In this document: positions 34,345 through 42,216 of the stretch, one piece after another
Numbering within the stretch: the stretch's first letter is position 1
How the letters are laid out: the number at the start of each line of letters is the position of its first letter
Assembly (NCBI RefSeq): GCF_028656955.1
Contig: NZ_JAMDGY010000076.1
Location: forward strand, 1 to 64,000
Source of the DNA: Pseudomonas fontis
GTDB taxonomy: Bacteria; Pseudomonadota; Gammaproteobacteria; Pseudomonadales; Pseudomonadaceae
Direction of reading: 5' to 3'
Length of the DNA: 64,000 bases
Translations under genes and position numbers: made by a program
Notes under the pieces: model-generated
The model's database searches: none
Told to the model about the DNA's origin: nothing
Seen by the model: the letters and a program-made list of their open reading frames with translations, nothing else

Positions 34345-35190
34345 ATGGCAGCAACACCTCCGTTCCTAGGCTACGGGCTGGGTTTACGTAGCGCCTACTA
34401 CAGCGAAATCCTTGAGCAGCGCCCGCCGGTGGACTGGTTCGAGGTCGTTTCGGAGAATTACCTGGTCGGTGGCGGCAAGGCGCTGTACTTCCTTGATGCC
34501 ATTGGCGAGCAGTACCCGCTGGTGATGCACGGGGTTTCCCTGTCCATCGGCGGCCCTCACCCGCTGGACCGCGACTACCTGCAACAACTCAAGCAGCTCA
34601 CCGAGCGGGTCAACCCTGCCTGGGTGTCCGATCACCTGTGCTGGAGCCGTGGCAACGCGCATCAACTGCACGACCTGCTGCCCCTGCCCTACACCGAGGA
34701 AAGCCTGGAGCATGTCGCCAGTCGAGTGCGTCAGGTGCAGGACGTGCTGCAGCGCCCGCTGGTGCTGGAGAACGTCTCCAGCTACGTGCGCACGGCAGAC
34801 TCGACCTTTACCGAATGGGAATTTCTCACGGCCCTGACCGAAGCCACCGGCTGCGAACTGCTGCTGGACGTCAACAATGTCTACGTCAGTGCCTTCAACC
34901 ATGGCTTCGAGCCCTGGGATTTCATCAGCGCCCTGCCGCTCGACCGGGTGCGCCAACTGCACCTGGCCGGCCATAGCGATTACGGCAACTGCCTGATCGA
35001 TACTCACGACCAACCGGTCTGCGACCCCGTCTGGCAGCTGTACCAACGCACCCTGGAGCGCTTCGGCCCGGTGACCACCTTGCTGGAGCGCGACGACCAT
35101 TTCCCGCCGCTGGCTGAACTGCTCGAAGAGCTGCTCAAGGCCCGCACGCTGGCGGCCACGGTCCTGGGCAAGGAGTCGCTATGCGCCTGA
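34345..35190 (+). CDS. bufB: DUF692 multinuclear non-haem iron enzyme (BufB)
   Basis: 281 residues of the DUF692/MNIO family, a TIM-barrel oxygenase holding two or three iron ions. Motifs visible: GLGLRSAYYSEILEQ, WFEVVSENYL (metal ligand Glu), LVMHGVSLSIGG (ligand His), WVSDHLCWS (Asp/His), LVLENVSSYV (Glu), LLLDVNNVYVSAFNHGF, and LHLAGH with a following Asp/His set. In bufferin and methanobactin-related pathways it oxidatively modifies peptide cysteines. AGGAGG precedes ATG 34345; a longer frame starting inside the precursor gene was rejected. Its last codons overlap the start of the DUF2063 gene by ten bases, so the two subunits are probably made in equal amounts. Confidence 0.92.
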   Translation: MAATPPFLGYGLGLRSAYYSEILEQRPPVDWFEVVSENYLVGGGKALYFLDAIGEQYPLVMHGVSLSIGGPHPLDRDYLQQLKQLTERVNPAWVSDHLCWSRGNAHQLHDLLPLPYTEESLEHVASRVRQVQDVLQRPLVLENVSSYVRTADSTFTEWEFLTALTEATGCELLLDVNNVYVSAFNHGFEPWDFISALPLDRVRQLHLAGHSDYGNCLIDTHDQPVCDPVWQLYQRTLERFGPVTTLLERDDHFPPLAELLEELLKARTLAATVLGKESLCA

Positions 35191-35951
35191 CCGAATGGCA
35201 GTGCCAGGTCGAGGCCTACTTGCTGGGCGCCGAAGCCGCGCCGGCGGCTGACCTGCTCGACAGCCTGCGCGGCGGGCCGACGCTGAATGCCGAAGACGGC
35301 ATGCTGATCTACTACAACGCCTACCGCAGCCGCTTCAAGGAAGTGCTGCGCGAGGACTACGCGGTCCTGTTGGCCTGGCTTGGCGAGGACGAGTTCGAGC
35401 AATTGCTGGATGACTACCTGCACAGCACCCGCTCCGACCATTTCAGCCTGCGTTGGCTGGGCGCGCGGCTGCCGGCATTCATCGAGCAGTCAGGTGACGG
35501 CGCATTGGCGGAACTGGCCAAGGTCGAATGGGCCTTCACCCTGGCCTTCGATGCGCCGCAAGGCGAGCCCTTGACCCTGCAGGACATGGCGACCTTACCC
35601 GCCGAGGCCTGGCCGGCTTTGCGCCTGGGGCTGCTACCCAGCGTGCAATGGCTCAATTGCCGGCACAACAGCATGGCGCTGTGGCGCACGATCAAGAACG
35701 AGCAGGACGTACCCGCCAGCGCTCCCCTGGACAACCCGGCCGTCTGCCTGATCTGGCGCCTGGACCTTGTCACGCGCTTTCGCCTGCTTGAGCCGAGCGA
35801 AGCCTGGGCACTGGACGGCATGGTGCACCAAGGCTGGACCTTCGCCCAGCTGTGCGAAGAGCTGGGCGCCTTTGTCGAAGCACCCCCCGTGCAGGCGGCC
35901 ACCTGGCTCAAGCAGTGGATCAGCGAAGGCCTGTTGCAGCGCGAAGGCTGA
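35181..35951 (+). CDS. bufC: DUF2063 partner protein of the MNIO enzyme (BufC)
   Basis: 256 residues of the DUF2063 family. The N-terminal domain has a helical part with LIYYNAYRSRFKEVLREDY, typical of this family, and a long tail with LIWRLDLVTRFRLLEPSEAW. BufC-type proteins bind the precursor and deliver it to the DUF692 enzyme. The gene overlaps bufB and lies three bases before the stop of a convergent mscS-type gene. The set of precursor, MNIO and partner is complete; no membrane DoxX-type protein, which accompanies some bufferin operons, is present. Confidence 0.88.
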   Translation: MRLTEWQCQVEAYLLGAEAAPAADLLDSLRGGPTLNAEDGMLIYYNAYRSRFKEVLREDYAVLLAWLGEDEFEQLLDDYLHSTRSDHFSLRWLGARLPAFIEQSGDGALAELAKVEWAFTLAFDAPQGEPLTLQDMATLPAEAWPALRLGLLPSVQWLNCRHNSMALWRTIKNEQDVPASAPLDNPAVCLIWRLDLVTRFRLLEPSEAWALDGMVHQGWTFAQLCEELGAFVEAPPVQAATWLKQWISEGLLQREG

Positions 35952-35952
35952 G

Positions 35953-37572
35953 TCAGCTGTCCTTGGGCTCCTGCGCCGGGGCCTGGAACCATTTGTCCCT
36001 GGGCACCCACTTCTCGTCGTTGGGGTCGCCCAGGTAGTGCGGCGACATGATCTGCACGCCGTACTCATTGAACACATCCTGAATATTGGCGTGCAGCATG
36101 CTCAGCAGCACCGCCCGAGGGCGCGGCTCGGCCGGAATGGCCTGCGCCACCAGGCGGTACTCGGGATAGAAGTCCGACAACGCGGTCTGGAACACCCGTG
36201 GTGCCGGGTCCATCAACACCCCGTTGGTACGCTTGGCGGCCTCCAGCAACATCGCCTCGACCTGTCGCCATGGCGTGTCATAGCCAATGGTCACCGTGGT
36301 ATCCACCACATAGCCCTCGCCTTGCACGGTACGCGAGTAGTTCTTGGTGACGGTGCCGGTAATCATCGAGTTGGGAATGGTCAGCACTTCGCCCAGGCCG
36401 GTGCGGATGCGCGTGGTGAACATGCCGAGTTCCGTCACCGTGCCCTCATGCTCGCCAATCTTGACGAACTCACCGGGGCGCAGGGTGCGGGTGTAGGTCA
36501 GGATCAGCCCGGCTGCGGCCTGCCCGACCACACTCGATGCGCCGAGTGAAATCATCAGGCCGACCAGCACCGACAGGCCCTTGAAGGCTTCCGTCCCGGC
36601 ACCCGGCAGGTAGGGATAGGCCATCGCCAGGGCAAACAGCCAGATCGCCAGCGAGGTCAGCCGGGTGGTTGGTTGCAGGGTCTCCTCGTTCAGCCAGCTC
36701 AGCGTGCCTGGGCTGGCCATGCGCTTGATCACCCGACGGCTGAAGGCACTGGCGCCACGGGCAATGAAGAAGATGATGACCGCCAGGCCCAGGCCCGGGA
36801 TGGCGCCAATCACGGCTTCAAACAGATAGCGCAAGGTATCGAACAGGTAGTTGTTCAGGCGCTCGCCCCAGGGCCGCGTATAGGGGAAGCGTGACAGTAC
36901 GAAGCCCAGCCATTCATAGCTGAGCAAGCCAACGACCAGCCAGCGCACCAGCCACATCAGCCGGCGGATCAGGGTGTAGATGAAGTTGGTGTCGAGCAAC
37001 GGCACCGGGCCGACCCGCAAGGTGCGGCTGTGCCGACGCATCAACTCGAGCAGCCGGCTGCTCAATTTGCGCCGGATGAAGGACACGACCCAGAGCAACA
37101 CCACATAACACAGGGTCGCCACCGCCGCGGCCAGCAGTGCGCGCAGGATCATCTGCAGGTCACGCCCTTCACTGACTTCAGCCACCACCAGACGCAGGTT
37201 GCCGGCCGCTTTCTCGGCCGTTTCCTGCACCGAAAGCCCCTGCACCGGGTCGACATCCCTGGGCGAGACGAAAAACACCCGGCGCCCGCCCATCAGCACC
37301 ATGTAGCTGTTCTGGATCGGGTCGATGCTGACCTGCAAGCTATCGGCGTTCTGCAAGGCCTCGTCGATCACCGCGTTGGCACGCTGGGCACGCAAGGCCG
37401 GGGTTTCCCCGAGCAAGGTGGCGCGAAACACCATCACCGTGCGGTTGGCGACGTTGAGGTTGGCCGGCGGGTCTGCCGGCTGGGTGTCGAGCGTGCTCTC
37501 GGCGCCGGCCGACAGCGAGAAGAACACGGTCAACAGCGTAAGAAAACTCCATGCAGAAACCCTGCTGCGCAT
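35953..37572 (-). CDS. MscS-family mechanosensitive channel
   Basis: 539 residues with a signal peptide (FLTLLTVFFSLSAGAE), a periplasmic N-terminal domain of about 130 residues, four to five membrane segments (ILRALLAAAVATLCYVVLLW to LAIWLFALAMAYPYLPGAG), the pore helix (GLMISLGASSVVGQAAAGLI) and the MscS beta domain (GEFVKIGEHEGTVTELGMFT, TIPNSMITGTVTKNYSR), then the cytoplasmic cage. The pore motif GASSVVGQAAAG fits the Gly/Ala packing of MscS TM3. The larger size and N-terminal extension place it with the YbdG/MscM-like enlarged members. It should release solutes on hypo-osmotic shock. Its stop codon nearly touches that of bufC. Confidence 0.9.
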   Translation of the reverse strand: MRSRVSAWSFLTLLTVFFSLSAGAESTLDTQPADPPANLNVANRTVMVFRATLLGETPALRAQRANAVIDEALQNADSLQVSIDPIQNSYMVLMGGRRVFFVSPRDVDPVQGLSVQETAEKAAGNLRLVVAEVSEGRDLQMILRALLAAAVATLCYVVLLWVVSFIRRKLSSRLLELMRRHSRTLRVGPVPLLDTNFIYTLIRRLMWLVRWLVVGLLSYEWLGFVLSRFPYTRPWGERLNNYLFDTLRYLFEAVIGAIPGLGLAVIIFFIARGASAFSRRVIKRMASPGTLSWLNEETLQPTTRLTSLAIWLFALAMAYPYLPGAGTEAFKGLSVLVGLMISLGASSVVGQAAAGLILTYTRTLRPGEFVKIGEHEGTVTELGMFTTRIRTGLGEVLTIPNSMITGTVTKNYSRTVQGEGYVVDTTVTIGYDTPWRQVEAMLLEAAKRTNGVLMDPAPRVFQTALSDFYPEYRLVAQAIPAEPRPRAVLLSMLHANIQDVFNEYGVQIMSPHYLGDPNDEKWVPRDKWFQAPAQEPKDS

Positions 37573-37627
37573 CGTGTCGACTCCTTGGGACGGACGATAC
37601 GCAGCTTAGTTCAGGGCTTGGGGGCTG

Positions 37628-39040
37628 TCAGGCGTGCGCCGCAGTCATTTGCCCCTGGCGCAAACGCCGGCGGTAGGCGCTGTCGCGGCTGGCCAGCCAG
37701 AAGTACAGCGGTGAGGTCACTACCAGGCCCACCAGCCAGGACAAGTCGGCGCCGTTGATATGCGCCGAGACCGAGCCGACGTACAGCGGCGTGTTCATGA
37801 ACGGGATCTGCACCAGGATGCCGATGGCATAGGCCAGCAGGGCCTGCGGGTTGTAGCGCCCGTAGATGCCGCCATCGACGCGGAAGATCGAGTCGATATC
37901 GTATTGCCCGCGGTGGATCGCATAAAAGTCGATCAGGTTGATCGCCGTCCACGGCACCAGCACCACCAACAGCGCCAGGACCATGTCGACAAAGTGCCCG
38001 ATAAAGTCCGCCGAGGCGCCAATCGCCGCCACACAGCAGCCACTGAGTACCACCAGCGAGAGCACGGCGCGACTCTTGCCGGTAGGGATCCAGCGGTGCG
38101 CGAAGGTTTGCAGCAGGGTGATCAACGAAAGCACCGCGCCATACAGGTTCAGCGCGTTGTGGCTGATCACGCTGAGCAGGAACAGCACCAGCATCAACGG
38201 GCCAATGGCACCGGTGGCCAGCTTGACTGCGTCCATGGTGTCCATGCCTGCGGGTACCGCGAGTACCGCCATGGCGCCGAACACGAACGACAGCGTCGAG
38301 CCCAGCGCAGAACCCAGGTAAGTTGCCCAGAACGTTGCGCCTACGCCGACATCCTTGGGCAGGTAGCGCGAATAGTCCGACACATACGGGGCAAAGGCGA
38401 TCTGCCAAAGCGCGGCCAGCGACACCGTGGCCAGCCAGCCGGAGATGTTGAAGCCGCCACGGGTGAGGAAGTCATCGGACTGCACGTGGGTCAGGATATA
38501 GCCGAACCCCAGCACGATACCGATGCCCAGCACCCAGGTGCCGATACGGTTGAGCACGTGAATGAAGCGGTAGCCGATGATGCCGATGATCCCGGAACCG
38601 AGTGCGCCGACGATGATGCCCACCGGCAACGGTACGCTGTCGGCCACGCCGTGTAGCGATTTGCCGGCCAGGACGATGTTCGAGGCGAAGAAGCCGATGT
38701 ACATCACCCCGGCGATCACCACCACCAGCAAGGCGCCGAGCGAGCCGAACTGGGCGCGGCTCTGGATCATCTGCGGGATGCCCATTTGTGGGCCCTGGGC
38801 CGAGTGCAAGGCCATCAGCACGCCGCCGACCAGGTGGCCGACAACGATGGCGACAATGCCCCACAGCAAGTTCAGGTGAAACAGTTGCACACCGAGCGCG
38901 CCGGTGACGATGGGCAGCGGCGCGATATTGCCGCCGAACCAGAGTGTGAAGAGGTCCCTTACCTTTCCGTGGCGGTCTTCCAGCGGCACGTATCCGATCG
39001 TGTGCTTTTCGATTAGCGGTGTGGCGGTTGCGGTGGTCAT
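37628..39040 (-). CDS. NCS1-family cytosine/purine permease
   Basis: 470 residues with 12 hydrophobic segments. NCS1 features include the N-terminal FTLWFGGNIAPLPIVTGALG, MQ-type motif GPQMGIPQMIQSRAQFGSLG in the third segment, and APYVSDYSRYLPKDVG. It is related to the CodB/PurP permeases that import nucleobases or related compounds by cation symport. The exact substrate is unclear. TTGGAG precedes the chosen start, MTTATATP; an earlier start adds 22 residues in the leader. It is divergent from the amidase that opens the biosynthetic locus, with two palindromes between them. Confidence 0.85.
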   Translation of the reverse strand: MTTATATPLIEKHTIGYVPLEDRHGKVRDLFTLWFGGNIAPLPIVTGALGVQLFHLNLLWGIVAIVVGHLVGGVLMALHSAQGPQMGIPQMIQSRAQFGSLGALLVVVIAGVMYIGFFASNIVLAGKSLHGVADSVPLPVGIIVGALGSGIIGIIGYRFIHVLNRIGTWVLGIGIVLGFGYILTHVQSDDFLTRGGFNISGWLATVSLAALWQIAFAPYVSDYSRYLPKDVGVGATFWATYLGSALGSTLSFVFGAMAVLAVPAGMDTMDAVKLATGAIGPLMLVLFLLSVISHNALNLYGAVLSLITLLQTFAHRWIPTGKSRAVLSLVVLSGCCVAAIGASADFIGHFVDMVLALLVVLVPWTAINLIDFYAIHRGQYDIDSIFRVDGGIYGRYNPQALLAYAIGILVQIPFMNTPLYVGSVSAHINGADLSWLVGLVVTSPLYFWLASRDSAYRRRLRQGQMTAAHA

Positions 39041-39062
39041 GACGAACTCCAAGGCAAGGGTG

Positions 39063-39078
39063 AGTACGTGGACGTACT
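39063..39078. promoter_or_regulatory. operator-like palindrome upstream of the permease gene
   Basis: AGTACGT-GG-ACGTACT, a perfect seven-base inverted repeat with a two-base centre, 23 bases from the permease start codon. A repressor or activator site is possible; no regulator gene is nearby. Confidence 0.45.
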
Positions 39079-39234
39079 TCGCTGTGCGCCTGCACGACGG
39101 GCGCATTTCTTGTTGGAGCGATCATGGGCAAAGCGGGCAAACAGGGAAATTAGTAAAAATATGCCTTGAGGCTTTAAAAAATGTGTCCTTGGCCGAGCGC
39201 CGCTTGAATTGGCCTCAACGCCGCCGCGCAAACC

Positions 39235-39259
39235 TGTGCAAACCGTGAAGAATTGCACA
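39235..39259. promoter_or_regulatory. operator-like inverted repeat upstream of the amidase gene
   Basis: TGTGCAA-N11-TTGCACA, perfect seven-base arms with a spacing of 18 bases between arm starts, close to what dimeric regulators recognise. It lies about 110 bases before the amidase start. Confidence 0.4.
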
Positions 39260-39365
39260 TATACGCATTCCGGCCCGCTTGGCACTCTGCGCATCAACCT
39301 TGCCGCGGCCCTTGCTCAACGGGGCTCAGGCTGTTGTCCAGGCGGTACTCGATGGAGAACGATGC

Positions 39366-40757
39366 GTGGATATCCTCACCTGCAATGCCGCCACCCTGTC
39401 GGCGGCGGTCAAGCGCGGAACCCTCAGCGCCCGTGAAGTACTGGACGCCTATTACCGCCAGATTGACCGGGTCAACCCGCTGATCAATGCGCTGGTGCAG
39501 AGCAATCGGGAAATGGCCTACGACCAGGCCGCCTGGATCGACCAACACCGCAATCGCCTGCAACACAAACCGCTGTTGGGGGTGCCCTTCAGCGTCAAGA
39601 ACACCTGTGGCGCCATCGGCTACCAGCCCGACAAGGGCTGTGCCGGCCTGATCGGCCAGCCCAGCGAGCGCGACGCCACCGTGGTTGCCCGGCTGCGCGA
39701 AGCCGGTGGCTTGCTGCTCGGCCTGAGCAATACGCCAGAGCTGAGCATCGGCTACGAAACCGACAACCTGCTGTATGGCCAGACCCGCAACCCCTACGAC
39801 CTGCTGCGTAGCCCCGGCGGCAGCAGTGGCGGCGAGGCGGCACTGATTGCCGCCAGGGGGTCGCTGCTTGGCATCGGCTCCGATGCCAGCGGCAGCCTGC
39901 GGGTGCCGGCTCACAACACCGGCATCACCACCTTGCGCCTGACCCAGGGGCGCGTTCCCCTCACCGGCCACTTTCCGCTCGACTGCATGGGCTTGTTCAG
40001 CCAGTTCATTTCCTTTGGCCCCATGGCCCGCAGCATCGACGACCTGATGCTGGTTGCCCCTTTGCTCGCCGGCCCCGATGGCCGCGACCCACATGTGCCC
40101 CCGGTGCCCTGGCAGACCGGCGAGCCGCGTGCGCTCAGTTCATTGCGCGTTGCCTGGTACAGCGACGACGGCATTGCCCCGCCCAGCGAAGATGTTCGCC
40201 GTTGCGTCACAAACGCCGCGCTGTCGTTGCAGGGCGAGGTGGCCCAGCTCGACGAGCGCCGCCCGGAAGTGCTCGGGCAGATCGAAACGCTGCTGGCCAA
40301 CAGCATCCTGCTGGGCGGCGACGAAGGAAAGTGGCTGACTGACCTGATCCAGCAACTGGACCTGAAACGGCCCTCCCCCCTGCTGCTTGAGTACCTTGAG
40401 CTGGCCCGCCAGTCCCGGCTCTCGGTCACCGAGCTGCGCGGCAACTGGATGCAGTTCGACCGCTGCCGCCAGGCCATGCTGCATTTCATGGATGACTACG
40501 ACGTGATCCTCTGCCCGGTCGCCGCCACCGTGGCCAAGCCGCATGGGCACTCGTACCGCGAGGTACGCGATTTCAGCTATTCGATCTGTTACAGCCTGGT
40601 CAACTGGCCGGTGGCGGTGGTGCCCATCGGACGCTCCCGCGAAGGGTTGCCCATCGGTATCCAGGTTATCGCCAAACCCTGGCGTGAAGACCTCGCGTTG
40701 CAGGTTGCCCGCCAGCTGGAACGCCTTGGCGGCTGGCAAGCCCCGGCCCTGATGTAG
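39366..40757 (+). CDS. amidase-signature family hydrolase
   Basis: 463 residues. The Ser-cisSer-Lys triad is visible: Lys78 in PFSVKNTCGA, Ser153 in GGSSGGEAAL and the nucleophile Ser177 in DASGSLRVPA. Amidase-signature enzymes hydrolyse amide bonds, for instance in fatty amides or peptide amides, in the cytoplasm. GTG 39366 was chosen because GGAG lies eight bases upstream; the frame is open upstream, and no other start has a good ribosome site. It is the first gene of the co-directional locus, 49 bases ahead of the P450. In a biosynthetic cluster it may trim or release an amide in the product, or confer self-protection; both are inferences. Confidence 0.85.
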   Translation: MDILTCNAATLSAAVKRGTLSAREVLDAYYRQIDRVNPLINALVQSNREMAYDQAAWIDQHRNRLQHKPLLGVPFSVKNTCGAIGYQPDKGCAGLIGQPSERDATVVARLREAGGLLLGLSNTPELSIGYETDNLLYGQTRNPYDLLRSPGGSSGGEAALIAARGSLLGIGSDASGSLRVPAHNTGITTLRLTQGRVPLTGHFPLDCMGLFSQFISFGPMARSIDDLMLVAPLLAGPDGRDPHVPPVPWQTGEPRALSSLRVAWYSDDGIAPPSEDVRRCVTNAALSLQGEVAQLDERRPEVLGQIETLLANSILLGGDEGKWLTDLIQQLDLKRPSPLLLEYLELARQSRLSVTELRGNWMQFDRCRQAMLHFMDDYDVILCPVAATVAKPHGHSYREVRDFSYSICYSLVNWPVAVVPIGRSREGLPIGIQVIAKPWREDLALQVARQLERLGGWQAPALM

Positions 40758-40806
40758 CTCTCTCGCGCCTGGTGCGCGGCCCCCCACCCTGACGAGCAGG
40801 TAAGCC

Positions 40807-42216
40807 ATGGAAGCGCTGAAGAACCGTCCCCTGGAAAGCACGCGCGCAGACGGTCTGTCGATTGTCGCCGCCTCCCTACTGCAACGCCGTACCTACCGCC
40901 TGCTGGGCGGGTTGGCGGCACCTTTCGGGCTATTGCGACGCTGGCAGAATTCGCGCGCCTTGCGTCGTCGCGCCGACGTCTATCACTACATCGCTGGCCG
41001 CGCCTTGCGTGGCGACGGCCACTACCAGCCGTTCCTGCGCTTGCCGACCTTTGCTGGCGACTACTGCGTACTGCTCGGCGTCGAGGCCATTCGCGGCTTG
41101 ATGCAGCACCCGCGCATGGGCCAGGGCGAGCTGGTGGGTGATGGTCGGCAGTTCCTGGTAATTGCCGACGCATTGGGCCGCATGCGCATGAGCAAGGAGC
41201 GCCAGGATGCCAAGCAGAAGCGCAATATCATTGCGCACCTGGTCAGCGGCCCGGAGCGTTTCATCCAGACCATGCGCCAACTCAGCGAGCAACTGGCCAC
41301 TCGCTGGTGGCAGGGTGAGCGCCATTTCGCCATCAATGATGCGCTGGGGGCCTTTACCGTCGAGGTCTACCTGCGCTCGGTGATGAACATGCAGGGGTCG
41401 CTGGAAGGCGTCAGCCAGATGCTCGAGGAACAGGTCGACCTGCTTGGCAAGGCCTTTGCCTATCACAAGCCAGCCAACTTCAATGCCCGCTTCGACCAGC
41501 TCAAGCGCCAACTGGTGGCGCGCATTGGCAATGACCCAGGCCTGCTGAACACCACCGACTACACCGAGCGCCTGAACGCCTATATCGACCAGCACTACCA
41601 ATCGATCCAGGACGAAGCCTTCGCCACCGGCCTCAATGGCGCGGTGCTGGCGGGCTACATCGCGCCCTTCCCGTCGTTCGTCGCGCTGGTCTATGAACTC
41701 GGACAGCACGCCGGTTATCGCCAAGCGCTGCATGACGAGCTGCGCAGCCAGGGCGAGGACTACAGCGCCTACATTCGCCGCGACGACACCCTGTTGCATG
41801 CCTGCGTACACGAAGTGCTGCGCCTGCACCCGGCGCAACCGTTCCTGTTCCGCGCCGCCAGTTGCGACCTGATGATCAATGGCCATTTCGTCAAGCGTGG
41901 CACTGAACTGGTGGCCGATGTCTACCACCTCCTGCGCCTGACCGAGTTTTGGGGCGCGGACGCCGAACAGTTTCGCCCGGAGCGCTTCATGGAGAAACCC
42001 GAGCGCTACCGCCAGCCCTTCCTCACCTACTCAAGCGGCCCGAACAACTGCACCGGGCAGATGTTCTCCCGCTACTCGCTCAAAGTGCTGCTGGCCGAGC
42101 TGGTTCGCGCGGGCGACTGGGAGGTCAGCAATGGCCTGATGGAGCACCAGTTCCACTTCGCCCTGGCGATGAAGCAACCGGTGCAGATCGCGCTGCAGGA
42201 GCGTCGCCATGCGTGA
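40807..42216 (+). CDS. cytochrome P450 with atypical I-helix
   Basis: 469 residues. The haem-thiolate loop reads TYSSGPNNCTGQMF (Cys415), near to FxxGxxxCxG but with Tyr for Phe. The ExxR pair is in HEVLRLHP (Glu336, Arg339), and a PERF-like FRPERFME follows. The I-helix region at residues 282-287 reads AGYIAP where AG(D/H)(D/E)TT is expected, so the acid and threonine that help split dioxygen are absent. This could mean a non-hydroxylating or peroxide-driven reaction. It overlaps the large NRPS gene by eight bases, so tailoring of the peptide is likely. No ferredoxin or reductase partner is next to it. Confidence 0.85.
   Translation: MEALKNRPLESTRADGLSIVAASLLQRRTYRLLGGLAAPFGLLRRWQNSRALRRRADVYHYIAGRALRGDGHYQPFLRLPTFAGDYCVLLGVEAIRGLMQHPRMGQGELVGDGRQFLVIADALGRMRMSKERQDAKQKRNIIAHLVSGPERFIQTMRQLSEQLATRWWQGERHFAINDALGAFTVEVYLRSVMNMQGSLEGVSQMLEEQVDLLGKAFAYHKPANFNARFDQLKRQLVARIGNDPGLLNTTDYTERLNAYIDQHYQSIQDEAFATGLNGAVLAGYIAPFPSFVALVYELGQHAGYRQALHDELRSQGEDYSAYIRRDDTLLHACVHEVLRLHPAQPFLFRAASCDLMINGHFVKRGTELVADVYHLLRLTEFWGADAEQFRPERFMEKPERYRQPFLTYSSGPNNCTGQMFSRYSLKVLLAELVRAGDWEVSNGLMEHQFHFALAMKQPVQIALQERRHA

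Larger units (their letters stand above)
39041..39365. other. divergent regulatory region before the biosynthetic locus
   Basis: About 325 bases without a gene, between the NCS1 permease and the amidase. It holds an almost perfect palindrome AGTACGT-GG-ACGTACT (39063-39078), close to the permease start, and TGTGCAA-N11-TTGCACA (39235-39259), near the likely amidase promoter. Both are operator-like. The middle (39150-39185) is locally AT-rich. Confidence 0.6.

Noticed and set aside
39280-39300. Sigma-54 promoter (TTGGCACTCTGCGCATC) before the amidase
   Set aside because: The -24 half matches but no GC at -12 with correct spacing.
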